Source: Aquilaria yunnanensis
Taxonomy: Eukaryota; Streptophyta; Magnoliopsida; Malvales; Thymelaeaceae
Direction: 5' to 3'
NCBI GenBank assembly: GCA_039654915.1
Contig: CM077596.1
Location: 73,223,751 to 73,287,750, forward strand
Length of the DNA stretch: 64,000 bases
This document shows, piece after piece, positions 23,209-35,225 of this stretch. Each line of letters begins with the position of its first letter. Position 1 is the stretch's first letter. The translations under genes were made by a program, and so were the position numbers. Below the pieces are notes generated by a model. The model did no database searches, had not been told where the DNA came from, and saw nothing but the letters and a program-made list of their open reading frames with translations.

Positions 23209-26200
23209 AGCTTGATGGGGGCCTTCTGTATTTGTTGTTCTTGTTTTTTTCTTTCTATTTTTTGTTTGTTTTTTTAAATGATACGGGCCTTCTCTACTAG
23301 TAATTGGCAGAATAAGAAGAAAAAAATTGGCAGAGTGGTCCAAAGTGAGACAAATTGAATATTTGTCATGGCCACGCCACTAGCTACCAACCATGCAGAC
23401 AAGCAAAGGCTGTGCCTCTGACGAATCAGAAGTTCCGAAATTTTTATATACATAAACATAACCAACCACACATGCTTCCTCTAGGTTTTACCTCATCAAC
23501 TTTACTTAATTTTCATATACACAGTGACCATTATGTATTAGTCTTAAAATCTCTCTCCCTCTCTCCCTCTCCCTCTCTCTCTATAGCTTCCTATTCATGG
23601 ATCATGAATGCACACATCGCCATTACCATTGTCTGTGGGGACCAAGCTACGTTTAATATTTTGATCTATTATTTTATTTTTTTGTATTTAGAGTTATATT
23701 TTAAAAGAATGTCATAAGAGAAATCTTATTAATAAGTTTACTTTAAACGCATCTCGATCATATCTAATCTCATCCTTTAGGTGCAGAGAAGAGAAACCTC
23801 TTGCACCACTATAAGATAGACACACAAAACTGGCTAAAGAAACAGTTGCAGTTAATTGTATGAAGCGATTGAATGATAACTAAAATATTCAGTCACGAAT
23901 ATCCTAATCATTAATTAGTTCAAACTGATTGAAATGTTCAATTGCTCCTTTGTGAACATGCTGAACAAGAATGACTATTTTTCTGTTTTGTTTTGTTTTT
24001 TTCTAATTTTCAATTTGTATGTATTTTAGGTGTTTCATTGTTTTTGAAAATTTTTCAATTTTACCCCTTGATTTCCTATGGTGCCGCCTTCACTCCTTTG
24101 GCCTTGCCATCTTCTCAAGCACCTTTGTTTCTATCTTCATCTCAAATTTCTCTAGCTAGACCTCTCCCAAATTGTAACTTTGGTAGAATCGATTTTCTTC
24201 TTTTGTCAAATCTCAATCGAGTAAATCACACAAGACAGATAGAAAGATTAATGAAAGGGAGAGAGATCAAAGTTGAAGGAGGCTGCAAAGCCGTGGAAGA
24301 CAATCAAGTAGGAGCAAAAGAGGGAGTCATCTGTGGAGATGGTGGAGGTGTATTAGTCATGATGGCTGGAGAAGAAGAGAGTCTTGGTTGGAGAGGCAAA
24401 AAAAAATATAGATGAGAGAAAAGGAAGAGGTTAAGGAAGAGGGGGGAGATGGAAAATGAGAGAATGAGGAAGAAGGAGAGATAGAGATGGTGTTATATTT
24501 TGATAAGGGTGACTAATGAGTGAGTGAAATTGAAATAGTCATTGAAGGGCGATTGACTGAAAAATTATTGCTATTGAAAAGAGATTGAACTGGGGCAATT
24601 AAAAATTTCGGTTGCTATTCAATCGCTCAAAAAATAAGCTCTACCAAACAGTGACTAAAGTGTGACTGAACATATTTTAGTTGCTCCTTTCTATCTCTTT
24701 CTTTTTCTCTCTTGTAATACACAAACCAGGATTTGAACTTTGACTAACCACAAGAAATAGTGAAATATCATGTCAATTAGCCAACAGATCATTGGATTCT
24801 ACCTATTATTAGTAGATGAATGAAACTAGATTGTATCTGATACTTTAATTTAACACAATAATTACTCCCATTCAATACGCTAAAATCCTGTAAATGCATG
24901 CTCACAATTGAAAAAAACTGGAAATTTCTTAAGAAAGTGCATAAACATGTTTACAAATATATATTTGCAAATGTCACCATTACTTCTACTGTGGCTTAGA
25001 GGGTGAAGGTGAATTAACAGAATAATATTATTTAAATAAACCTTTCTGACACTACCAAATATATATAATTACTTTCTCCTCTTGGACGTGTATATGGATG
25101 GCTTTTTTTTTTAAAAAATGCTAAACATAAATTAAGGGATTTTTTTTTCTAAATGGTTTACTAAATGGTTTTACAGATAAGTCTGAATGGACTTTGATGT
25201 CCTCCCATATAGTTGGGTTTTGGTGAAGATGAGACTTTGGATTGCCTGGATGAGGATAATATTATACTCTATCTGTCAATAAACTTTTGTTCTATTTATT
25301 TTTTACAGTTAATTTAAAATTTTTTATTTTTAACATTTTAATATATAGATAATAAATTTTTATATATAAATGATAAATTATATAGTTTCTAAATATATTT
25401 TTTGTAAATTTTTTTTAATGAACAATAATATAAATAAATTTAAGTCAAAATACTTTAAAAAGACAAATATGGTAATAATTTTGAGAGTGAGGGAGTAGGT
25501 ACTGGCTCGTGTTCGAAGTTTACAAGGCTGTTCTCAGCAATGGAGAAGGGGTAGCTGACAAGAAGCTGACAAGAAGCTTTGGGGTGAATGAAGAAAGACT
25601 GTGAAAGCGAAGACCTTGAGAAAGGTCATGTGCCTGTTCAAGAGGACATTGTGGATCATGCTTTTACTGGTCTTGCCCTCTTAGGTCACTTTTGCTCCAA
25701 ATCTATAAATGAGGATGAAGAAGCTCTGGAATACCTTTGACACTTTTTTTATTTTCTAAAATGTATACAAGTTAATTTAAAAATTAATTTTATGTGAAAA
25801 TGGTGTGTTTTTGAAATAAAGATTTCATTCTGACATTAAAAAAATTGTAAGAACAACAATAATTATATTATTCAGACAACCTACACACGTCCTCCAACTA
25901 TTGATTAAAAAAGAAAGAACGTGTAGCGATGTGATTTGTTTGGCTAACATCTCCTTGGTTGTGCTTAAGCTGTTGAAAGCTGAGCAAAGTGCATCTGATT
26001 TGGTGTCACCTTACTATACTCCTACTTAAATTTTCAATTATAAAGTTACTTTCAAGTGGATTAAGTAACGTTTAAATGAGTCTAATCAGTAAAGTGATCG
26101 GGATAAAAAAAAAGGGAAGTTAAAGATCCGGGACAAGGCATGCAGTTAAAAAGCAGTACTTTTTTTTCCTTTTAATTTTCCTATCTGTTTTTCCCAGATA

Positions 26201-27900
26201 AAGTTCGTTATGATGACTCGGCCTTGTTCTGGTCCCTGGAATGTTATTTATCTTTTTGGGTTAAGTCAGTGATTGGTCATCGAAGTTGTACCTCACTTTA
26301 AAGGAAAAGTACTCACTTTCTTTTTCTTCCCAGTGTTGTGGCTAAACCTCACGAGATCACCAAGCTCCATGTTGACTTCCATTTTACTCCATGACCAAAC
26401 GAAAAAAAATATTTCTGGGAAAACATACTGCACATGTGGCTTCGTTCTGTTCAAAGTTTATTTCCTTGCTAAGTCATTCGAGGTGTACAAATTCATTTTA
26501 ATACAAATGCCCACTATTTGAAGTTGCATTTTTGTAAAACATGCTTTATGAAATTTCTAATAATATTGCTTATGCGATGGGCCATATTTTCCGATAATAA
26601 TGAAATACAATTTATGTAGGTGGATCGTATATATGCATTTTTTTTTTTGTTTCTAATTGTTTATAGAAATTAGTATAACAAGTACTGCTAGACGGTTAAA
26701 GTTTCACAACTCACAAGCATCTAAGGCTCAGCTCTTCAAACAATTACAAGGTGCAAATGTACATCATACAGGTACATTAATCTGATAAAAGTTCGTCTCA
26801 CGTGAATGAATTAATCTGAAAGATAAAACATTCAACAATCGAGGACTAATGCAATACGAATATGATTCTGATATGGAACAAGTGAGTGAGCGGCGAGGTG
26901 ATGGGATTGAGCAAAAACAGAGAGTGAGAGAGCTGTTGAGAAAGAGGAATATCCTGGAAGGACAGCAGCGGGGTTTGACCGAGATTTGCTTAGTGCGTTT
27001 AGGGGCGGATGTAACCAGTCGAAAGGAGGGGGCCTTGGGGAGGGGGTCAGAGTGTGGAAAACAAGATAATATTCCGAAGGAAAGGTTCCTCAGAAATTGG
27101 CTCAAAAGGGGGAATACACAAATCATAAGAGTTCCACACTTGGATCTTATACAGCGAGGGAAATGTGGACATGCTTTTCATTATTTCCTTGGGAAAAAGT
27201 ATGGAGGGACACGGAGGGAGCGAAGGAGGGAGGTTCCGCTTTTTCATATATAGCTGGACTGACAGCGACTCTCCTAACAGTTTCAAGTTTGATTAGACGG
27301 AACCATGGCCTATTATCACTCTATAATATATGCTACCTTCCAGCCTTTTTAGACTTTCCCACGGCCTTGTATATATTGATTATAGGTAAATAACAATATT
27401 ACACAATTTTATGTTATAGTGACTTGCGGTGGTCGTAGACATAATAAACTGTACTGTGAGATACAATAGTCCTTGAAAATACTTAATAGTCGCTTGTTCA
27501 CTTCAACTTAAAATTATGTAACTACAGACAGTTTATCAAAATTGTTTATTATCTCACCAAACGAACAAATTTAATATTCTCAAGTCATGTTATATAACGG
27601 GTGAAAATATCAGATGCGATTCCAAGAGGAAAAAAAAATTTGGATTCAAACAAGTTTGAAATAAAAAAGCAAAAAAAAAGCTTTTTAAGAGCCCGAACAA
27701 CCGAACAATTAAAAAAGCAATAACTTGCTAGCAAGCAAGAATCTTTCTGCCCTTCCAGCTAAGGTAAGGGAAGCGGGGAGCGACGGCGGAAGTGGCTAAC
27801 GACAGGTGTCAACGATTTTGCCATGGTATGAGTAAAACTCTATTGATAGTCCCTTAACTTTTTGTTTCTAACAATTTCATCACGTATTATGCCTTTATGG
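23207..27900. other. Intergenic, no supported gene
   Basis: AT-rich. A possible non-autonomous element spans about 23840-24700: both ends carry GCGATTGAAT and ACTAAAATAT...TCAGTCAC blocks in opposite orientation. A less AT-rich patch at about 26830-27260 is CT-rich on the - strand with a TATA-like CTATATATG near 27247-27255, and is open in two frames (up to 134 codons). I recognise no protein there. Confidence 0.4.
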
Positions 27901-27939
27901 CACTTTTATCCTTCCCTACTATGAGTAAACATTCTTCGG

Positions 27940-28465
27940 ATAAAATCAAAAAATTGATTATATTCTAACAAAATGATTTGGTTTCTTTTCTAATTATTTT
28001 AGTTGAACCTAAATCAAATTTTATATTCAGTTATCGGATTAGTTATTGAATCATATATCTAAAATCAAATAAAACAATTAGACTAAATAGTAATAAATAT
28101 TTTACTATTATCCATAATGACCTTACATATATAAATTTTATTTCCTACTAATTTTTACCATTATTCATATTGACCCTAAATATATAAAGTTATTTTCTAT
28201 TAATTTTGAATAATATTTTGTATATCTTTCTTTAATTTTAAGTATGAGATGTAAAACTTTTAATATTTATCTTATTTTTTTCATTTAATATGTGCTGAGA
28301 TCTTAAAAAGAGAATCAAATAAACCAAAATATAATTCAGATAGTTTGAATCGATTCTGATACATAATTTCAATAATTTAAATATACTTTACAAAAATTGA
28401 GAATCAATTAGATCATTATGTTCAGATCGGTTTTAAATTAAACCAACCAAATACTCATCCTTACT
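27940..28465. repeat. AT-rich dispersed repeat / MITE-like copy 2
   Basis: Second copy of the repeat seen at 16444-16925, diverged by many substitutions and indels. Its right end, CCAAATACTCATCC, is the inverse of the left end of copy 1, supporting terminal inverted repeats. There is an internal duplication of TTATTCATATTGACC-like blocks (about 28115-28200). No coding capacity. Confidence 0.5.
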
Positions 28466-31400
28466 TCCTACCACATATGCTTGCCACGTCTGATTGCCAT
28501 GTCAGTAATATGTTTCACATCATCACACATTTTGGAAAATTTTAAGGACATCGGCAGATATTGGCTTATATGAAAATATTAGTACGTAAAAACTATATTG
28601 ATCGATATACCTATGACAAAAATTGTAGTGCGTAAGTTACCCCTTTTGCTCATAATCTCTCTTATAGTACTCGTATGTACGTATAGTACTCCCACTTTCT
28701 ACTTTGATACAATAATTGTCACTCTTGTATTTTTATTAGGGAACTGCTATCACTTCAATTAAGAATGATAGACATATCTATATTATTAAGAACGATAGAC
28801 GTATCTATGTCATTTATTTAGGTGATAGGTGACAATCATTATGACCCAATTTAGATTGTCCATCCATATGAGTTCACGTGAAACCTTCATGAATAGATTA
28901 TCCAAATTGGATTATAATATCTGTTATCACAACAATTTTCTTTATTTAGTTAATGCACTCTGGCAACAATTTAGGATACCGCCTCTATCAATTGCATGGT
29001 AGAGATGTGTCCTCTATTTCCACTATCTTTACAATTTTCCTTCAAAATAACATGATATTGTATGAAAAAACATTTATTGTATTTTTTTATTAAATAATCT
29101 ATGAAATAATTAGGGTGCATTTGTTCTTATTTAAAAATAGAATTTTATTTCATTTTCAGTTTTTTGTATGATCTTTTATTATTGGAAAGTTACTATTTGT
29201 TTTTTACCCCCTGCTTATCAAAGGAATAGTTGTTTTTTTTAGAAATAATTATTTTTGTAATAACATTTTCATGTTTTTAAAGTAAAATAGAAAACAACAA
29301 AACTACAATGCTTTGCATAAGATAAAAACATAAATAAAATATTATTTTATTCAAGATAATTTTAATCATTTATTAAAGATAATCTGGACTGTCTCCACAA
29401 TTTAAATGGGCTATTCATTCTTCCCGCAATGTTAATGGCCAACCATTATCTAACTATATGCTACTTACATCATCGGCCCTGAAGTATTTTCACCTCAGTG
29501 ATCTCAGCAAAACTTTTAAACTCTTTAAAAATACATAATATTTTTTTGATGGACCCACTAAATTTATAGCTATATTAATTCAAAGATATAAGTAAAATTT
29601 TATTAAAAGATGAATAATTATTTTTTAATAAATATGTTGAAATTAAGTTAAGAATTCACGTTTTTCTTTTATATGTATGTTTTATGTAAATCTTCAGTAG
29701 CGAAAAAATAAAAATTATGTTGTACGTGAAAGATTATATATATATATATATATGGAAATCATAAGAAAAAAAACTCTAGATCCATCCCTGCCAATTAGGT
29801 TAGGAAATCTTGAATCATCGATCTAATGCCCTCTAATTTGGACTTTATATCAGGTGAATTACACATTGAAATTAATCACGTAATTCAGAATACCTCTGTA
29901 ACGTAATACTACCAGTATACTGAACTACCCATCACACTCTTCCCAACCCTTGAACCCTTGACCTCAAGGGAACTGCTTGACTAAGTCTCCAATCCAAACC
30001 AATAAGATTTTTTCAGTTGTGCTATTCTCTTCTTTCATTCTTGAACTTTATTCGACAATATTTTAGGGAATCATAACGACTAAAATATATTTTTGTTTTA
30101 CTATATATACCACATGGCAAAAAATTATGGACAACTTAAACTTAGTAGATACTTTAGTTAACCATCACATTATTTGGTAAAAAAAAGTTTTATGAGATTC
30201 TTTCTAGATACTTTTCCATATTTGGCTTCAATTCTATAAAAGATTTTTTATTATCACAGTTTAACATTAATTTGATTTTCTTTCAGTAATAATTAATTTT
30301 TTTTGTTTATAATTGTAAGATTTATGATGATAGTTGACATCATATCATATAATATAATTCTGAAAATAATAAAAGACACTTTCCAAAGACAACGATAGCA
30401 CTTTCAATAAAGAGACTACAATAGGTTATCATAATAGTTTGTCTGCGTTTATACACTACTATTGTTTATTAATGTTTTCTATTTCACATCACTGTTTGTA
30501 GTTAATAAGCTCTTAGCATCTAAAATGAGTGACCGAGGTATAATTGTAAGTTTTAGAAAATTTAAAGGGGGAGATAAGAGATCTTGAAACCAGATAGGCC
30601 AATTATGTTCAACCAAACTTGGGGGTTTTATTGTTTGGAATTTTTCTTATTCTTTTAGGTAAGTTTAAGTACATATGTTGTAAATGATTTTTGAGGGAGA
30701 AAAAGCAAATAAGAAAATTCAGACCTACGCGCTTGAATGGCAGTCAAACCCCTACGAGAAGACTAGACCAGTAGATCCTGTGGGGAAGACAACCAAACAA
30801 AAGCGGACCAAAGTATATTATTATGAGGACCAGGCTCTAACTCCGTTCCCACATCTGCGTGATTAATTGATTCGTCAACAGCATGTGCATTGTAATTAAC
30901 GACAGTAACTGAAAATATTCTAGTCATTAGTGAGAGATAAAATAGTCTAAGTTGTATAATTTTTTTTTTATTTTGAGTCGTTGTTTATGCTTGTATGCTC
31001 TTATTTTTGCTTTCAATTACTGACCTTGCTCTTACTTTTATAATTTTTTTTACTTACTTAAATTTTAAAAAATAACATTTTTCTGCCCTCACGTCCCATT
31101 TTAAATTTTGAGACACTTTGTAATTTAGAGTATAATCATTCACGCCACGCGACCTACATCTTAAACTACGTTAATCAGACGTAAGAACAGATGTTAAACA
31201 TCAACAATCTGTTTATACAGGTGTAACAAATACACCAGTTATACCACTTAATATTTTTTTTTATATAAAATTTAAATTATATTGAATCAATTTTTAGATT
31301 AATTGAAAATTTATAATATTTCATTTAATAATATATTTTTATTAATAAACTTCAACCGTTTAAGTTTTTTCTGATAAATGATACTTAGAAACTTACATGT

Positions 31401-32924
31401 TGAATCAAGTTAAAAATTTTTTATGTATAAGTTTCATAATTGAAATATTTCATCCGATGGTTAGATTAATCATATATATAATACATAAACAATTATTACT
31501 AAGCGCTAAAAATGATTTAAGCATCTATACCAGCGGATCCATGTTACTGGATGTTACTTGAATCCAAATTTCACGGACAAATTAAGTGGCCGACAAGGAA
31601 ACCGGATGCCAAAGTGTTTAATCGAGTGAGTTAATTCACTTCAGTACCGAGAGGAGTAATTTTCAGTGGCAATCAAAATAATTGCCTTGGTGATTAATCA
31701 AATCACTAATGCATTATTAATTGTACAGACCAGTGATGATCTCTCTTCCTGCTTCCTAGAGAGGTTGGTGTTACTGTTACTTAACTTGATATTATATTTA
31801 CACTTTTTATGTTCGCAAAACTATCCCTTTTATCCATTTCTGAAATTCTAAATTAATCCATTTAATATCTGTTTGCTGTAAATTTCACTATCCAGTATAT
31901 TTTTATAATTAATAAACATTTTAAATTATCAGTTCTTTTCTCTATATAAAACTTTATACATTACATTACTCACCTCATCCTACCTTTGAACATTCTGTTT
32001 AAAATGGACATCTTTCGTATCTTGAGGTCCAAATCACCAAAACTAGATGAATGTCTTAGAAATTGCTTGAATAATGACATAATATATACTAGAATCGAAG
32101 TTGTAGAGCCTTTTTAATTTTTAATTATCTAACTGAGCTTTAATTTTATTTTCCAAAAGTGAAAAGTAGTAGTTTTGGATAGATCTTGATAGAATATAGT
32201 TCCTAAGTAATTTAGAATACATGGATTTTATCTGAAACAAGAGAATATGACAAAGCAGTTGTTGCCAGGTCAAAGGAACGCTTTGACTAAACATTCACTC
32301 AGATTTTCTAAAATTTACCTCATGCTCAGCTGCCCTCGATTATAAAGCCAAAGTGTTTTGAAGAGTTTGAACCGTCAAAAAAGGATTAAATAATCATCCA
32401 CATAAAATAAGTGATTAATGGTGGTCTATTCTTGCTATCCTTCAATCCAATAAGTGAACATGATATTTGAAACTGAAAAGGATACTTTTTTTTTTTTGGT
32501 TTTGGATCATTTGTTCTCTTTTCTCCACCCTGAACATTATTAAGCACACTGCCTAAAACTCATCATCTCTCCACCATTAAATTCCATTTTCATTTTCCTA
32601 TTTCAAATTGACCGTCACGTTTTTTTTCTCTATATATATATATGTATATATGTTCTATTTTGTCTTAAAATGGCACTAACAAAATAAAAGAGGAAAATAA
32701 CGTGTATGACCATACCAGTCATTTTCTTTCTTTGTTTTTTTTTTTTTAATAACGTTTGAAAAAATCCTCTTATATTCAAAGACATTTCTCAAAAAGCATT
32801 TCCAAACAAGAGCCAACGCCCGAAAAAGTAAAAAAGGAGGACGTGAACTTCCAAGTACCCTAGACGCATGCTTGATATAATTTAAGAAAGGCATACAGTT
32901 AAAGCGGAAGAATAAGAATATTTC
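28466..32924. other. AT-rich intergenic stretch
   Basis: I see no gene or RNA. Simple repeats occur, such as a short (TA)n at about 29736-29752. A 60-codon open frame near 30684 has no domain or convincing promoter. Confidence 0.45.
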
Positions 32925-34703
32925 AAGAAACATTAATTAGATTAATGAGTCAAGTTTTTCATTCCATCAAACGTGTAAAAGTTGGACAAGTATGAGACTA
33001 ACCTTGGGTTTTTTAAAAAATTACGAAAATGCCAAGAATTAATTTGGTGGCCTCGCATCTGGGTTTTGCTGGAGCGGCATTCGGGCAGAATAGTTTGTGA
33101 GTTCTCCTGGTTGTGCGACATGTCTGGCGTACCCCTCACCGTGTTCTGCGCCCTCTAACTGGCCTAACCATCAGATCTGGCTCCTCTTAGCGTCGTGAAT
33201 CTGTTCGCAGCTGCATTCAACGCCAGCCTCCTCCGTCTTTCCCCTTCAGTGTCTTGTGGATTGATGATATGATAGAATGTGAATGCAGCGACCAACAAGT
33301 GAAGAATTTGTGGATTACGCTTTATAAACTTTGAAATGAGAATTTAATTCCTTTTTCTTCCTTCCTACTATAGTACCATTCGGAATCGGCCACCCTCCGA
33401 GAAAGTAAAGTTCCCAATATGGAGCTCATGGCAGAGTTGTTCCTCAACAATCCAAACGAAAATGATGGGCATATCTTAACATTTATCAATTTTTTTTTAA
33501 ATTTTTATCACTTTTTTTTATAGTTAATCACTTGTTTTTATATTTAATCGCTTTTGTTAATTTTTTTTTACTTCTTTTAGTTTTTTATCACTTTTTAAAA
33601 ATATTTATTGCATTTTAGATATTTTATTCACTTTTTTGGGTTTTTAGTCACTTTTTAAAAATATTTACCATTTTTTAACATTTTTAACTTTTTGTTTATA
33701 TTTTATCACTTTTTTATATATTTAATAGCTTTTTTGAAAATTTTTTTGGCTGTTTTTAGTTTTAATCGCCTTTTTTTGTATTTAATCACTTTTGTGAAAT
33801 TTTTTCCCCTTTTTTTAGTTTTTTATCATTTTTTATTTAATCGTTTTTTTTAAATTATTTATCACTTTTTAAAAATATTTACCAATTTTTTAACATTTAT
33901 CACTTTTTATATATTTAATAGCTTTTTTGAAAAAAAATTCGTTTTTTTAGTTTTATTCACTTTTTTTTTATTTAATTACTTTCTTGAAAAAAATTTAATT
34001 TTTTTAAGTTTTTTATCACTTTTTTTATTTAATCGTTTTTTAAAATTATTCATTGCATTTTATAATAATTTATCACTTTTTCGGTTTTTAATATCTTTTT
34101 AAAAATATTTACCAATTTTTTAACATTTATCACTCTTTTTTTTAAATATATTTAATAGCTTTTTTGAAAAAAAAATCACTTTTGTTTAGTTTTATTCATT
34201 TTTTTAGTTAATCACTTTTTTGAAAAAAATTCACTTTTTTTTAGTTTTTTTATCACTTTTTTTATTTAATCTTTTTTTAAAATTATTCATTGCATTTTAT
34301 AATTATTTATCACTTTTTCAGTTTTTAATAGCTTTTTAAAATATTTACCAATTTTTTAACATTTATCACTTTTTTAAATATTTTATCACTTTTTTTTAAT
34401 ATATTTAATTTCTTTTTTGAATTTTTTTTCACTTTTTATTAGTTTTAATCACTTTTTTAAAAAAAATTCACTTTTTTTTATCTAATCATTGGTTTTAGCA
34501 AATTATTTATTACATTTTAGAATTATTTATCACTTTTTCACTTTTTAATAGCTTTTTAAAAATATTTATCAATTTTTTTTATATAATTCGTAGCATTTTC
34601 ATAATTTTTTAAAAAGTCTAAGGTTAGTCTCATCCCTGCCCAACTTTGACACATTTAATTGGAACAAAAAAATTGACTCATTAATCTAATTAATATTTTC
34701 TGA
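32925..34703. mobile_element. Terminal-inverted-repeat element filled with a T-rich minisatellite
   Basis: The left arm (32925 to about 33045) contains ATTAATTAGATTAATGAGTC, then GAGACTAACCTTGG and TTTTTTAAAAAATTACGAAA. The right arm (about 34585-34703) is its inverted copy, with GACTCATTAATCTAATTAAT at its outer end. Arms match over roughly 110-120 bases. The size and arms resemble non-autonomous Mutator-like elements; I could not define a target duplication. The interior has a GC-richer block (about 33060-33400) that could be captured host DNA (unrecognised), then a minisatellite. Confidence 0.65.
33475..34615. repeat. T-rich degenerate minisatellite
   Basis: About 1.1 kb in which short units such as TTTTTATCACTTTTT, ATATTTAATAGCTTTTTTGA and ATATTTACCAATTTTTTAAC recur in variable order, nearly all Ts on the + strand. 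It lies inside the inverted-repeat element. No coding capacity on either strand. Confidence 0.85.
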
Positions 34704-34949
34704 ACTGCCCTATACTCGTAACTTGGGAGGATATGTGTAACTATTAGTAATAATGTCAAGTCTATGCATAACAATTCATGCGAAAATGCACTTGTCCGTC
34801 GTCAAATAATTGGCGGACAATATAAATTTAAGTAGCTCGTACAAACAAGTGATTCTGTACGTAAAATCTTTTCAGCTAAAATTAAAGATCGTTTTTATCT
34901 GCGAATTAATATGTGTTTGGAAGGAATCTTACTCGATAAAAGGGGTCCC

Positions 34950-35072
34950 CAAGAAGGAAGGAGTGAGGCTGTCAGCGCATGACCTAGCTAGGGTTAGACT
35001 TAAATCCTACACATGCTCGTGTTTGACTAGCCAGAGATAGATCATGCTGGCAGCTTCACTTTTTCCTCTGTA
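34950..35072 (-). ncRNA. MIR167: MIR167 precursor 2
   Basis: The - strand from 35058 to 35038 is again a perfect 21-base match to miR167 in the 5' arm. The 3' arm (34984-34962) reads GGTCATGCGCTG then ACAGCCTCACT, which has the bulged star-strand form typical of the MIR167 family and differs from the star of copy 1. The loop is about 53 bases (34985-35037), and the stem extends outward through AAGGA / TCCTT-type pairs. Same strand as copy 1 and about 12 kb away. Target expectation: ARF6/ARF8 mRNAs. The perfect mature sequence with a freely diverged loop is the signature of a real, constrained MIR gene. Confidence 0.93.
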
Positions 35073-35216
35073 GACTTCTCAACACAACACTTGCTTTCCA
35101 AGCTCCAACCCCAACGTGTGTGTGCTTTCGACGACTGTCTGAGCACCCAACCTACTACATAAGAGGCAGAACAACAGCTAGCAGACCAAAAGGCTTCCGA
35201 CCTACAGCTACAGGAT

Positions 35217-35225
35217 ACATATATT
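35217..35225 (-). promoter_or_regulatory. Possible TATA box of MIR167 copy 2
   Basis: The - strand reads CCAATATATGTATCC about 160 bases upstream of the mature miRNA. Distance and context fit a pol II start near 35190, but the motif is weaker than that of copy 1. Confidence 0.35.

Noticed and set aside
23840..24700. Inverted-repeat element around the frame at 23993-24415
   Set aside because: Only short, scattered blocks pair between the ends and no target duplication is visible; not strong enough for a separate feature.
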